64,000 nucleotides of DNA from Plasmodium relictum (taxonomy: Eukaryota; Apicomplexa; Aconoidasida; Haemosporida; Plasmodiidae). The notes beneath the pieces are model-generated. The model saw only the letters and a list, made by a program, of their open reading frames with translations. It did no database searches and was not told where the DNA came from. This document shows, in pieces, positions 38,219 to 50,388 of the stretch. The translations under genes were made by a program, and so were the position numbers. Every line of letters begins with the position of its first letter. The stretch's first letter is position 1. Location: NCBI RefSeq assembly GCF_900005765.1, contig NC_041680.1:434001-498000 (forward strand), written 5' to 3'.

Positions 38219-39673
38219 ATGTATAAAAATAAAATGTTAAAAGGTGAGGAAGCAAAGATAAAATTAATATTTTTTTTCTTAGGTTTACTGTTAAGTTTGC
38301 CTTCAAATGTACTAATAAACGTGTCTTTTTTGATTAATAATATATACAATGAAGAAGTTTCAATAAGCATATTAGGTTTTTTATCGGGATGTATGATCAT
38401 TTCATCACTGATTCAATTAACCTTTGAATTTACTTCATTTAAATCAATAATAATTTGCAATTTTCTGAATACTCTGAATTTGCTTATTTTATTAATATTA
38501 ATATGTTTATGTAGAGCATCAAAAAATTACATATTTTTTATTTCTTCTTCTATTGGATTCTTTATTGGATTCCTATATTCTGCAAGCACAAAGTACTCTT
38601 TATTATTTGATATGAGAGTCAATGGGTATCTGGTCAGTGGTATAAGTTTCTGTGCATTATTTTTTTTTATAATTAATTTATTGACGTCTTATTTTACTAT
38701 TGAAGATAACAATATAAGATCATATTATAACACAATAATCTTATCAATTGGTACAGTTGTTATATTAAAACTTTTAATCATTGTGTCTATTATATACATG
38801 CATATGAGATCACCATATTTCTTAGAGCAAAAAGAAAAGATTGAATCAAAAAAAAATATAGAAAGACATATTGATAATAAATTAAATGTACCTAGTGAAA
38901 TAGAAAATGGAGAAATTAATTTCTCAAAAGATAAGATAACAAGTGATAAAGTTTCTAATATGAATGATGAAGAATCAAGATATACTGTTAAAGATAACAT
39001 TTCTAAAATAAATATAAATGAAAAAGAATGCAAAATTTCCAAGAAAATGTTTAATTGTAATAATATAATTGATGGTGCTGTTTTAATTAAATATTATTAT
39101 TCATGTTTAATACCAATATCTTTTAATATTTTCATAACCTTCATAATATATCCTCATATAAGTATGAAATTAAAAAAAAAAAAAAAAAGAGATATATATA
39201 TTTGATGCTTATATATATATATGTTTTTTTTTTTTCTTTTTTTTATAGTACCAAACAAGTTAAACAAAGGGGTCTATTATAAATACTTATTTATGTTTTT
39301 ATATCAGTGTAGCGATCTTATTTTCAGTCTTTTATTAACTGTGTACTTAAATTTTCTTTCCTTTTTTAAACAACAATATGTGTTAATTTTATGTATATGC
39401 AGAATACTGCTATTATTATTGGCTTATAAAATAAAAAATGTGCAAGAAAACTCTTTCTTATACTCCAATGGATTTATATCATTTGTTATTTTATTAGTAG
39501 GATCAACAAATGGATCTTTAATAAATATAAGCTATGCAAGAATTTGTGATTGTTTTAAAGATACTCATGAAAAAGAAAGGAATATTGCTGTTTCATCCTC
39601 TTTTTGTGCACTTACTTTTCTAGTCAGTTTTGCATTAGCACCTTGGTTTTGTAGCATAATAATAGATTCCTAA
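38219..39673 (+). CDS. NT4: Equilibrative nucleoside transporter (probably NT4), 2 exons, 455 aa
   Basis: Exons 38219-39161 and 39249-39673; the 87-base intron is phase 1 (A|GTATGA .. TATAG). Joined, the protein has about ten to eleven hydrophobic spans with a charged loop at about residues 200-275, the layout of the SLC29/ENT family. Family-like places are the GFFIGFLYSASTKYS segment (ENT helix 4, substrate side), MRVNGYLVSG after it, and the last helices with GSTNGSLINISYARICD. There is a break after YPHI that continues with IPNKLNKG, as in the ENT pattern around the seventh span. Plasmodium has four such transporters; gene order next to VPS51 is as I remember for P. falciparum NT4. NT1 is the main purine importer; the substrate of NT4 is less settled. 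It ends 456 bases from the convergent AN1 gene. Confidence 0.78.
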
Positions 39674-40129
39674 AAAATAAAGCAAAATATACACAATCAA
39701 AAAAAATCTTTGTTTATCATTTTATACACATGAAGTTGTTTTTTTTTTAATGTTTCATTTGTTATATATATTTTTAAAACTATTTTTTATTAAAAGAATA
39801 CTGATATTCATATATATTTTTTAAAAAAAAAAAAAGTGAATTAAAAATACAGTGAATTCTATGTTTACTTTAAAAAATTATTACATGAATTTAAAAGAAA
39901 TAAAATAAAATGTTAGAGACATGATTCATGATAAATAACATTTTAAAATTATATACAAGATTAAAAAATATTTTTTTCATATAAAATATTGAAATAAAAA
40001 TTTCATATGATAGAAAAAAAAAGTGCTAAAAATTAAAGCATTCATAAAATTGCTTTTTTTTCTTTTTTATAATCCTTATATTTGATTTATATATATATTT
40101 TTCACAAAAAAAAAAAGAAAATTGAAATT
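39674..40129. other. Convergent spacer, 456 bases
   Basis: 3' ends of the transporter and the AN1 gene face each other across A/T sequence. No other feature seen. Confidence 0.6.
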
Positions 40130-41383
40130 TTATTTTATAAGTACAGTATCACCATCACTAATAACATTACGACAAAAAGAGGAGCAATCTAACAGGTACA
40201 ATTCATCATCATTAAATGTTAATTGCCCATCTCTATATTTTAAAATTTTATACAAAAAAAAATTATTTTCATTTTTTGAAAATATAATAGCTTTAAAAAT
40301 ATTACTCAATAATTCTATATTGTTTCCAATAGTTGTATCTCCATCTAGCCATATATTAATGCTTCTATTTTTAAACGTACAAGTTTTTTTTTCTATTTGA
40401 AAAGAATTTTTTATAATAATCATTGAATTATCAATAACCAATTTTATGAATATTCGAGAAGATTCACTTATTGACATTAACCCTATAGATGTTAATCTTA
40501 TTTTTATTCTAAAAATTTTTTCTTCTAATTTTTTTTTTCTTTCATTTGGTGTATCATTAACAATTTCCGATTTTTTATTCTCCATAATGGTACTAGAAGT
40601 ATTGGAGGATATTCTTTTTTGAAATTTTAATTTTATTTCTTCTTTTTTTAGTGACATTTTTTTTTTCATTTCTTCACAGTTATGATTAACTGCATTTACA
40701 TGATTGAAACAAAAAATTTTCTGACATATTATGCATTTTCTGTTATTATTTGAATTAATACAATATTTATTATATATGCATTCATTAACAAAGCAATATT
40801 TAGGAGAAATTACATTATTTTTACATTCATTCATTAAGTGTTTTTCATATATTTCTTTTACAATATTTATGAAATCACTTCCATTTTTATTTTCATTTTC
40901 ATTTTCATTTATCTTTATCAATGTCTTGCATTTTTCACAGACAAGAAACAAATCTTTATCATTTTTAACAGCTATTTTTTTATCATGACATATCATCATT
41001 TTATCTTTAATGTTCAAATAGTCTGAAAAAATAAAGCATAAAATAATAATAAAATAAATAAAATAGTACTAACATATATGTATATAAATAAACAAAAAAC
41101 AAAAAAAATAATGTCTATTACATATCTTTAAATGTATAATTTAATAAAATTCAATTAAATTTGAAAAAAATTATTGTTATGAAATGTATTTATACATTTT
41201 CTCATTTTTTTATTTTCTCTTTCATTTTTATTTAGCATCTTATTGAATACCTATACATTGGTGATCTTCAGCATTTTGATGATAAATACAAAAAAACTTT
41301 TTACAATATCTACATAAGAAAGGTAAAAAGTCATTTATTTTGCAATAATCATATGAACATTGTTTTTCAATATTATGATTCAT
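40130..41383 (-). CDS. AN1-type zinc-finger protein with ubiquitin-like C-terminus, 2 exons, 341 aa
   Basis: Exon 1 is 41383-41251 and exon 2 is 41022-40130; the 228-base intron is phase 1. Exon 1 is essential: it encodes the first AN1 finger (C9, C14, C24, C27, C32, H35, H41, C43). A middle C-x2-C...H...C piece (CEKCKTLIKI then HLMNEC) follows, then a second AN1 finger (CFVNEC ... CIICQKIFCFNH ... NHNC). This AN1, C2HC, AN1 order is that of ZFAND2/AIRAP. The last 80 residues (INIWLDGDTTIGNNIELL ... DGDTVLIK) look like the ubiquitin-like end of ZFAND1/Cuz1. Those proteins link Cdc48/p97 and the proteasome under arsenite or heat stress, so a role in protein quality control is inferred. The gene is divergent from VPS51. 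Confidence 0.78.
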
Positions 41384-42190
41384 TTTATATGAAAAAAAAA
41401 AAAAAAAAAATTAAAAAGTGTATAATAATGAAAAAAAATTACATTTTTTTCATTTTAATTTACAAATAATTAATGGTTTTTTTTTTTTTTTTTTTGTTTC
41501 TTTTTAAAGTCATTTTAGATATAATGAATAAATATATGCAAAATATACAGCATGAAATTTTTGTTTTTGTGTATTGTATATATATAATATATATTTAAGA
41601 TTTTTTTTTTTTTTTGAAACATTTTTTGAAATGAGTATATGTGTTATTATTCTTGTGCATTTAAAGTATATTAATAGTATTTATAATAAAAATATATATA
41701 TATATATTTAAAAATAATTTTTTTCTTTAAATTACACTTTTTAAAAAAATTAGTAAGACTAACAATATAAATATATATAAATTAAAAAAAATAAATATAA
41801 TTAATAAAATAATAAAATAACTAATTCATTTTTTTTTTTTCTTAGAATAAAAAAAAAAAACAAAAAAACAAAAAAGTGCAAACAATGGACAAAAAATTAA
41901 TAGAAATTTATTTATACACATAAATACTAAAAATATATATATATTATATATAAATGTAATAAAATAGGTTATATAAATTTTATTTTATACATATATATAC
42001 ATAAAAAACATTATAAGGATAAAATATACACATATGTATAGATAAACATTTTTTAAAAATGACAAATAATCTAGAAATTTTTATATTTTTGTTCTTTTAA
42101 AAATTATTGAAAATTAATTCATAAATCTTCTTTCATAAAAATAAAATAAATATATTGAAATTTATAAGATTTATCAGACATAATGTAATA

Positions 42191-42245
<55 letters not shown>

Positions 42246-42338
42246 ACAGTTTTAAAAAACAAAAACAAAAAAAAGGTTTTATATAAAACGAAATGTTACT
42301 TTAAAATTTTTTTTTTTTTTGAGTTATGAAGAGAGAAT
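41384..42338. other. Divergent intergenic region, 955 bases
   Basis: Shared upstream region of the AN1 gene and VPS51. It contains GTGCA words near 41655 and 41875 and the long TA tract at 42194-42242. A short upstream ORF lies at its right edge (42326). No coding gene. Confidence 0.6.
42194..42242. repeat. (TA)n microsatellite, about 49 bases
   Basis: An uninterrupted alternating A/T run, the longest in the window, about 100 bases upstream of the VPS51 start. Such tracts are highly length-variable in Plasmodium and can form cruciforms. Confidence 0.9.
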
Positions 42339-42346
42339 ATGGCTAA
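42326..42346 (+). promoter_or_regulatory. Six-codon upstream ORF overlapping the VPS51 start
   Basis: An ATG at 42326 begins a six-codon frame whose TAA (42344-42346) lies just past the VPS51 ATG (42339) in another frame. If the transcript includes it, ribosomes must scan past it or step back to start VPS51, which would lower translation. Confidence 0.4.
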
Positions 42347-45300
42347 TAAAAATGTTAGAAGAAAAAATGTAGGTTCTTTATTATATAATTACTATAATTT
42401 AAATGATGAAAACAGTGTTAGGAAAGATGAAGATATCAATAATTTAAATAAAATTTATTGTATTAATAAAAAAATAACTGAAGAAGATGTGGGTAGTAAA
42501 TTAAGGAATAACAATAATATCACAGAATATGATTTAAATAAAAACTTAATAAATGAAAAAAATACTGAAAAATCTATAGAAAACGAAAGAATTATTTCAA
42601 AAGAACAAATAAAAGATGTAGATGAACTTGATAAAAAAAGTTCTGAATTCAATGTAAATAATTATTTTAAAAAATTGTTAGAAAATTCTAGTTTAGAAGA
42701 GTTAATAAATAAATCAAAGAAAATAGAGAAAGAAATTAAACAAAATGACAGTTTTATGCAATCTTTAGTATATGAAAATTACAATAAATTTATTGAAGCA
42801 GCAGATACAATTATATATTTAAAAAAAAATTTTAATGGTGTAAAAGAAAAAATCAAAGGTATAAATGATCATATAGAGTATATAGACAATAATTCTAATT
42901 CAGTATGTAATAAAGTTTCTAGAAATTTTGAAAAAATTGAAAATTTGATTGAAATCAAAAAATTATTAAATGATATTAATTTAATTATGAAAATACCCCA
43001 AAATATGTTTTCTTTTATTGTTCAAAAGAAATATATAAAAGCATTACAAATTTTTATTGAAGCTATACCGTTCTTTAATAAAAATAAAAATATTGTAGCA
43101 TTTCAAAATTTATATTTAGATAGTAATAATTTAGCTAATATTGCTTGTCACTTCTTTTTAAAAAAATTAAATAAGGAAAAAAATATAAAAAAATTACCTA
43201 AAGTATTTCTAAACAATGAAAATAAAAATAAAATGGATAATAAAAATGAAAAAGAAGATAAAAATTTTGCTTTTTTTAAAAATGATTTAGAACAATCATT
43301 TGAATTATTACATTCCTATGTTTTACCAAGTGATGAAATAATTTCATGCTTATATTTAATACTATCTTATGGAAAAAATAAAAAAAAAATAAGAAATTTG
43401 TATATTCAAAATAGAATTAATGCTTTAAAATATCTATTTTATAATATTTTTAATTTAAATAATTACGAAGATTTTGACACAAAAAAATTAAAGTTAAAAT
43501 GCAATATGTTTACTTCCAAAGAAGTAAAGAGTGAAAAAGGAAATGATGAACATGCTAGTAATGCTAGTATTTTTTATAACAAGATATTTGAAAGTATTTT
43601 TGAATTATCTTACAATCATTTATTAAAATTTTTCTTTAGTATTGTAGACAATTTAAAAAAAATATTTATTGAGGAATCTAGTAAAGAACATCAACAGCAT
43701 TTTCTTTTAAATAAAACAGAGAATGATAATAATAATGATGGAAAAGAAAAGTTTTATAAAGATATTCATTACTTAAAGAATTTAATAAATAATTTGAACA
43801 CAAAAATAGAAGAAAAAAATAAATCTTTTAAAAAGGATATAATATCATATGCTGATAATACAACTACTACTAAACACGAAAAATATCATAAAGATGATCT
43901 TCCTTTTGATATAAATTATAGTAATGGATTAAATAAGTTATTGAATAATGATGATGATAATAAAATAATTGAAACTTTAACAAAAGGTTTTTTTAAAGCT
44001 TTATTAAAACTAACCATTGATTGCATATATATAATTAATCCACCAATAAAAATAATTGTATTATGTTTAAAAAAATTAATAAAAAATGTTAAAAATTATA
44101 ATAATTGTAAAATTGTCATATCAAAAATTATGAATAATTTTATAAATAAAATATATTATATATTATTAAAATTACATTTTTATAATATGTGTTTTAATAA
44201 TAACATAGCTCTTTCGAATTTTTTGAATATTTGTAATAAAGAAGAAATATTATATATCATGGAAAGTAAAAATGAACTGGGTCATAATATATTATTAAAT
44301 CTTTGTTTAACCTTCATGGATTTTGAAGTATTTTATGAAGAAATAAATATAAGTAGTAATTTTTATTTCAAACACTTAATTAATTTCGTAATTATTTATT
44401 TTATATTTTTAATTAATTATATTAATAATTTTATGAAATATTTTATTTGTGTATATGAAAATAATACTTATTATGAAGTATCAGATGAAAACAATAAAGA
44501 AGAAAAAATATATGGAAAGTTAGAATATGAAAAGGGAGGAAAAAAAATAAAGGAAGAAAATGATAATATTAAAAATCAGTGTAAACCTTATTTGGATGAT
44601 TTTCAAACAAAAAGAGAAAATGTCAATAATATTGAAGAATTAATAAAAAATTTAAATTCTGAAAATGATAGTAACTATGATAAAAGAACGTCGAGAGATT
44701 TTAAGAATAGTAATAACATAAATTCATATAAAAGTGATAGTTTTAGGAAAGAATATTCAAATAGTTCATATATAAATAAAGAAAGTGTATTTAAATACAA
44801 AAATATATATCCCATTACTTATAACGAAGAAGATGGGAAAAAAAAAAATGAAGAAAAGAAACTAAAAGATTTTAAGATTTTATCAAATTATTTGTATGAA
44901 AATATTTATATTAATAATATAGAATTACAAAATATTTTAAAAAATACAAAAAAATATATGAAAATGGATCACGAGAATTTTATTGAAAAAATAACTGAAG
45001 AAGAAAAATATGAAATAAGAAAAATAAAAGAAATATATTTTTTATTGTCTCTAGTTTTAGTATTTTATAATTTCAAAAAGGAAGGTATTTATAAAATTTT
45101 TACTATATTACTTGATATATATAAAAATTCTCATTCTTTAATAAATGAAAACAAAAAAATACCTCTATATGATAACTTAGATGTATTACTATACAAAGAT
45201 ATATACCCATTTTTAAAAAAAGAAGAAGTTGAAATGAAAAAAGTGAACATGCTTGAATGTGATAATTTAAATAAAAATGAGTTAATTAATGAAGATATTG

Positions 45301-46571
45301 GCGATTATTATTTATCTAAAAGGAATGATTTACCTAATTCAGATAATGAAGTAAACGGAGAAAGTTATTCAGATAAAAAAAATTATAAAAAAGAAGAAAA
45401 TGATTCGCTTTTATATAACAAAAAAGAAGAAATAAATAAAAAACTATTCATTTATAATACAAATATAGAAAATGATAAAAAAAAAAATAAAAAAAAGGTA
45501 ACAGAAACTAAAAGTGATCATGAATATAATGATATTTTTTTAAAAAGTGATATTGATAATAAAATCAATTTAGAAAATAGAAATAATAATAATGCATACA
45601 ACTTAGAAAATAAAAATAGCGTAAGTAAAATAAAAAACTTTAATGAATTAATTTCAAATAGTATAGAAAAGGAGTCGTCTAATTCGAAATCAGAAGAAAA
45701 TTATAGTGATGATGATTTTTATAGTGATAACAATGATAAAAATAAGTATGTAGTTGGTATTTGTAAATTTATGAAATATAAATTACACGAAAAATGTAAT
45801 GAATTAATAAATCTATTTATTTCTTTTTATGTTAACAAAATATCACGTACAATCGAGTTGTATATTGAAAATGAAAAGTGGATAGAAAGCAAAGAAGCAG
45901 AATTAGTAAGTAATAACTTTATATACCTCTTAAAAGAAATTGATAAAATTCATAATCATTTAACTAATTTTTTTAATAACAAAGCAAAAAATGTAAACAA
46001 AATAAATAATTTTAGTGAAATATATATAAAAATAGAAAAGGAATTAGAACAAATATGTAAAAAGTATTCAAAAAAAAAAAATGTTAATTTCTCCAGTGAT
46101 TTGGAAAATATAAAACAAATACAAAATAATAATAATATTAGTATACATTCAATAAATGACCAAAAAAATTTAGAAATGTATATGTATAAATTATATATGT
46201 TGAAAATGAAAAATTATAAAAGAAATATAAAACTTGAAACTAAAAAAATTCTCTTCATAATAATAAAAATATTATTTAAGAATTATACTGAATACATCAG
46301 AAATTCCTATTTTAATGAAAAAGGTTTTGAAAAGTTAAAAATAGACTTTTTTTTTTATTTCTATTGTTTAAAACACTATATACCTTCAGATGATGAGAAC
46401 ATTTTATTTGTTATTCTAAATGAAGTTTTAATAAATGCAAAAGACAGGATTAATCAGCTAAATAAAAAAGTTGATAATAACAATATGTACCACTCATATT
46501 TATTAGATAACATTAAAATTAACATAGATAAAAATAAAAATTTTATATTGAAAAACTTAAAAGGAAATTAA
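42339..46571 (+). CDS. VPS51: Vacuolar protein sorting-associated protein 51 (VPS51)
   Basis: Single exon, 1410 aa. The N-terminal 230 residues match Vps51: a SLLYNYYNL start, then FNVNNYFKKLLENSSLEELI, and the diagnostic MQSLVYENYNKFIEAADTI helix at about 138-157. A long coiled coil follows, then LIMKIPQNM, equivalent to the lP-L turn of the family. Vps51 is the shared subunit of the GARP and EARP tethers (with Vps52, Vps53 and Vps54/VPS50), which capture endosome-derived vesicles at the trans-Golgi and bind a t-SNARE through the N-terminus. Human VPS51 has about 780 residues; the excess here is Lys/Asn/Glu-rich inserts, mainly about 280-310, 460-540, 710-840 and 960-1130. Helical C-terminal segments (about 1145-1220 and 1285-1400) are consistent with the tether's helical bundles. 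It is followed in the same direction by VTA1, another trafficking gene. Confidence 0.88.
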   Translation: MANKNVRRKNVGSLLYNYYNLNDENSVRKDEDINNLNKIYCINKKITEEDVGSKLRNNNNITEYDLNKNLINEKNTEKSIENERIISKEQIKDVDELDKKSSEFNVNNYFKKLLENSSLEELINKSKKIEKEIKQNDSFMQSLVYENYNKFIEAADTIIYLKKNFNGVKEKIKGINDHIEYIDNNSNSVCNKVSRNFEKIENLIEIKKLLNDINLIMKIPQNMFSFIVQKKYIKALQIFIEAIPFFNKNKNIVAFQNLYLDSNNLANIACHFFLKKLNKEKNIKKLPKVFLNNENKNKMDNKNEKEDKNFAFFKNDLEQSFELLHSYVLPSDEIISCLYLILSYGKNKKKIRNLYIQNRINALKYLFYNIFNLNNYEDFDTKKLKLKCNMFTSKEVKSEKGNDEHASNASIFYNKIFESIFELSYNHLLKFFFSIVDNLKKIFIEESSKEHQQHFLLNKTENDNNNDGKEKFYKDIHYLKNLINNLNTKIEEKNKSFKKDIISYADNTTTTKHEKYHKDDLPFDINYSNGLNKLLNNDDDNKIIETLTKGFFKALLKLTIDCIYIINPPIKIIVLCLKKLIKNVKNYNNCKIVISKIMNNFINKIYYILLKLHFYNMCFNNNIALSNFLNICNKEEILYIMESKNELGHNILLNLCLTFMDFEVFYEEINISSNFYFKHLINFVIIYFIFLINYINNFMKYFICVYENNTYYEVSDENNKEEKIYGKLEYEKGGKKIKEENDNIKNQCKPYLDDFQTKRENVNNIEELIKNLNSENDSNYDKRTSRDFKNSNNINSYKSDSFRKEYSNSSYINKESVFKYKNIYPITYNEEDGKKKNEEKKLKDFKILSNYLYENIYINNIELQNILKNTKKYMKMDHENFIEKITEEEKYEIRKIKEIYFLLSLVLVFYNFKKEGIYKIFTILLDIYKNSHSLINENKKIPLYDNLDVLLYKDIYPFLKKEEVEMKKVNMLECDNLNKNELINEDIGDYYLSKRNDLPNSDNEVNGESYSDKKNYKKEENDSLLYNKKEEINKKLFIYNTNIENDKKKNKKKVTETKSDHEYNDIFLKSDIDNKINLENRNNNNAYNLENKNSVSKIKNFNELISNSIEKESSNSKSEENYSDDDFYSDNNDKNKYVVGICKFMKYKLHEKCNELINLFISFYVNKISRTIELYIENEKWIESKEAELVSNNFIYLLKEIDKIHNHLTNFFNNKAKNVNKINNFSEIYIKIEKELEQICKKYSKKKNVNFSSDLENIKQIQNNNNISIHSINDQKNLEMYMYKLYMLKMKNYKRNIKLETKKILFIIIKILFKNYTEYIRNSYFNEKGFEKLKIDFFFYFYCLKHYIPSDDENILFVILNEVLINAKDRINQLNKKVDNNNMYHSYLLDNIKINIDKNKNFILKNLKGN

Positions 46572-47555
46572 CCTATAAATTATATTGTTTCTATGAATAT
46601 ATGTATATGTATATATATATATGTTTGTTATTCCTTTTTTTTTTTTTAATTATATTCTAGTAGAAGTTTAATATGAAATTTTTTTTTCTATTAAAAATTA
46701 AAAAATATAAAATAAAAATTAAAAATTTTTTATTCATTATGATTTTAAAAATGAATATATCTTTATATATACTATAAACAAAAATATACATAATTAAAGA
46801 TATGCTTTACCATTTATATATTATTAATAATTTTATATTTTCTATTTTTGTACTGTTTTTTCTTTTTTTCTTTTTTTTTTTTTTCAAAAATTATGAAATT
46901 GCATAATGTTTTAAAAGTTAATTTTTTTTTTTTTTTAAATAAAAGAATTAAAAACATATATTTTAAAATACATGAAAGAATTTGGTTTTCATGTTAAAAT
47001 TTTTTTTTAATATTTTTGCGAAACTATTAGAATTTTGAAGCAATAAATTTTAATTATTAAACACTAAGACAAAAATTATTTATATAAAAAACCCATTAAG
47101 TGTAACTATTGTAAATAGAAATTAATATAAAAATAAAAATTTAAATGAAAAAAATTTTTAACATTATAAAAAAAATATATACATAACTGTTGCTATATTG
47201 CTTTAATCTTTATATGTTACTTCCATTTTTTTTTATTCTCAATTTTTTCATTGATTTTTCTTAATATGTAAGATATTTAAAATGTTTAATGATTGCAAAA
47301 AAAAAAAAAAGGTAAAAAAATGTCATTAAGAATTTTAAAACATTTATATATAAACTTATTTTTTTATTCATAACTTTTAATTAATACATTTATAAATGTA
47401 ACAAAATAAAATCTGTACATATAAATGTTTCTATTATTTTAATAGTTTTAGAAAATCTATGAAAAAAGAAAATTATTAGCTTTTAAATCATTTCTTTTTT
47501 TTTGTTTTTTTAATAAAAAAGACATTAAAATATATAAAAATAAAGTTGAATAAAA
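46572..47555. other. Intergenic region, 984 bases
   Basis: A/T spacer with poly-T runs between VPS51 and VTA1; it should hold the VTA1 promoter. No coding frame. Confidence 0.6.
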
Positions 47556-49259
47556 ATGGAAAGCAAAGATGAAACACATGTAAAAGAAAATAAAAAAATT
47601 AATAAAAAATCTATTTATTTTATAATAAAGAAATCTGAGGAATTAGAGAAAGATCATTTATTAAGTATCTTGGAATATAAAATATAATAAAATGAATTTT
47701 AAAACATAAGTTTTAACACTTACAAAAATAAAAATAAAAATTATTATTATAAAGATTAACATACATATATTTTTAATATATTTAGCACTTTAATTGCACT
47801 TCTTTTTTTTTTTTTTTATAATTGTAGTATCATTCTTTTGCATTCTATACGTTATAGAACAATTAAATGATTATGTAAAAAACGATTATACTGATATAGG
47901 TATTAAAAATTAAAAACATGAATTATTAAAAAGTATATAAATAAATATAGCAATAAAAAGCTTAAATAAACCTTTAGGATAATTATTTTATTATTATACA
48001 TTGTATTATTTTTTTTTATTTTTTTTTGAAGAAGCAAAAAACATATTAATTAATTGCTTAAATAAGGCAGAAAAAATTAGACCATCTTTTGATTCGTTAG
48101 ATTATAATGAGCTTTCTAAATTTTGTGAAAGTAAAAATAAATTATATTTTCTAATTTATGAGAAGGAAAATTTATATAATACATAAAACATATTCTATAC
48201 ACATATATACATTTCATTATCTTTTTTTTTTATTAAATTATTAGGATTATTTTTAGGGGCTAATAAAAATGATAGATATGAAGAAATAACAAAAAAAACA
48301 TTACAAATGTTTTTTACTTCTCAGATATTTTATGAAATATTAAATCATTTCAAAAAATTAAATGATGAAGAAAAAAAAAAATATCTTTATGCAAAATATA
48401 AAACAATATATTTAAAAAAATGTTTTGATAATAATATAAAACCAGAACCAGGAACCCCGAAAAATGAAAAAGAAGATATTTCAGGTTATCTATTTAGTTC
48501 CTTCTTTGATATTATTTTATTATTTTATATATATATGTATATATATTTATTTATTTATTTTTTTATTTATTTATTTGTTATTATTATTTTTTTTACCATA
48601 CTATTTATATATATATTTTTAATAAATAGAATTATGTGAAGATATTTCCAAAGATGAAAGAAACTACCAAGAAACAATTAATAATGAAATTTCTTGTGAA
48701 GATAATTCAATAAGTAATAATGATTATGACATAGGTTTTCAAGAAAAAAAAGCAAATATATCAGGTTAAAGAAAAAATAATGATATATAATTTTAATAGA
48801 ATAGGATACAATATTGCATTCATACTTATATATATATATTTATTTTTTTTTTATATATATATTAACAGACGAAAATAAGAAAATATATAACACAATTGAT
48901 TTTAGTTCAAGTTTAAAACATGCCCAATATGCTGTTAATGGTATAATATATTTTATAATAAAAACATTTATATTATATTTTATTATGTTTTAAAAGACAT
49001 TAATTTTCATTTTTAATTTTAAACATTGCGTTAAAAAAAAAAAAAATTAAATAAAATAAGTTGAATATTACTATATGATATATTCATATAAGAATAAAGA
49101 GAGAATAATTTAAAAAAATTAAAAATATATTAAATTATTTCTTTAATATTAGAAAATTATATATTTCTTTTTTTTATTTTATTTTTAGCATTAATGTTTG
49201 AAGATTTAGATACTGCAAAATATCAGTTAAAACTTTCTCTTTCATATTTAGAGAAATAA
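47556..49259 (+). CDS. VTA1: VTA1/LIP5 homologue, 7 exons, 265 aa
   Basis: Exons: 47556-47664, 47828-47899, 48032-48130, 48245-48484, 48630-48764, 48869-48940 and 49189-49259. Every intron is GT..AG and phase 1, and the joined frame is 266 codons with the stop. The N-terminal part (KKSEELEKDHLLISFFCILYV) matches the first MIT repeat of VTA1. NKNDRYEEITKKTLQMFFTSQIFYEIL and YAKYKTIYLKKCF match the second (NEDRAGRFHKNMIKSFYTASLLIDVL and the KYARWKA region). The C-terminus (SSLKHAQYAVNALMFEDLDTAK and after) is the VTA1 dimerisation helix pair that binds Vps4. VTA1 stimulates Vps4 ATPase to recycle ESCRT-III at endosomes and during membrane scission. The middle linker (exon 5) is acidic and Asn-rich. 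No other gene here has such uniform intron phases. Confidence 0.87.
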
Positions 49260-50388
49260 AATTAAAAAAAATACATATTTTTTGCTATATGGATATCACT
49301 TATTAATAATTTAAGGTGTATATAGATTTATTTACATAAATAAAAGGAATTCTGAAAAATTCACAATAATAAAATTGAAAAATAAATGTCCATATAAAAT
49401 TTTTAAGAAATAATTATATGTATATAATTATATTTTAATCTTTTTTACTTTTTTTTTTTTATTTTTCTATATTTCTTTTTTGTTAAAAATTAAATAGAAT
49501 AATTTAATTTTTCGTCTCATGAACATAAACATGTACTCTTTCGTTAAACTAAAAAATTAATTTAATAATTATTTTAGCTATGCTTTTTTCTAAAAATAAA
49601 AATTTCCATAAAATACAATCAGTTTTCTCTTTTTATTTTTATTAACAAAAAAAACAAAACTATTATGTTGATATTTTAGGAATACAGACAATGTTATAAA
49701 AAAATGTAATGAAGATTCAATAATACTTATATTTTATATTAAAAATTGTAAAAATTTTTGTTATTTTTTAATTATATAAAGATTTAGACTATAAAATAAA
49801 ATATACACATATATATAATAAACAATATAATTATTATTAATAATAATACTATTTTATTTTAATTTTCATATTTGTTTGTACATCAAAATGTGACAAATTA
49901 ATAAAAATAATAGAACAGATGAGATATATATTAACAAACCATCAATAAAAAAAAAAAAATGAGATAAGTGTTCCAAAAGTAACATTTTTTATAGTATTCA
50001 TAATATATAGAGAACAAAGAAAAAGAAAAAATATAAATATTTATATTAATACCATAGAAAAATTAATCATGAACTCAACTAATTAAATATATATCATTTT
50101 TTTTTTTTAATTGAAGTGATACTATATAAATTTTTTTTTTTTAATTTATTAAATTATTATTATTTACATTTTATTTATTTATTTTTTTTTTTATTAATAA
50201 TTAAAAAATATAAAATATAGTATATTTCTATCATTATTAAAAAGAAAAATAGAAATATAAAAGTATTACTTGTTTTACATTCAAATAAGAGATAAATAAA
50301 GGATAATTCTCTTACTATTAATTTTCTTTTTTTTTAAAAAAATATATATATTTTTTTCTTTACAAATGTAAAAAATATAAATTGTAGC
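49260..50388. other. Intergenic region, 1.1 kb
   Basis: A/T spacer between two plus-strand genes. I looked for a tRNA-like fold beside the synthetase gene and saw none. Confidence 0.6.
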
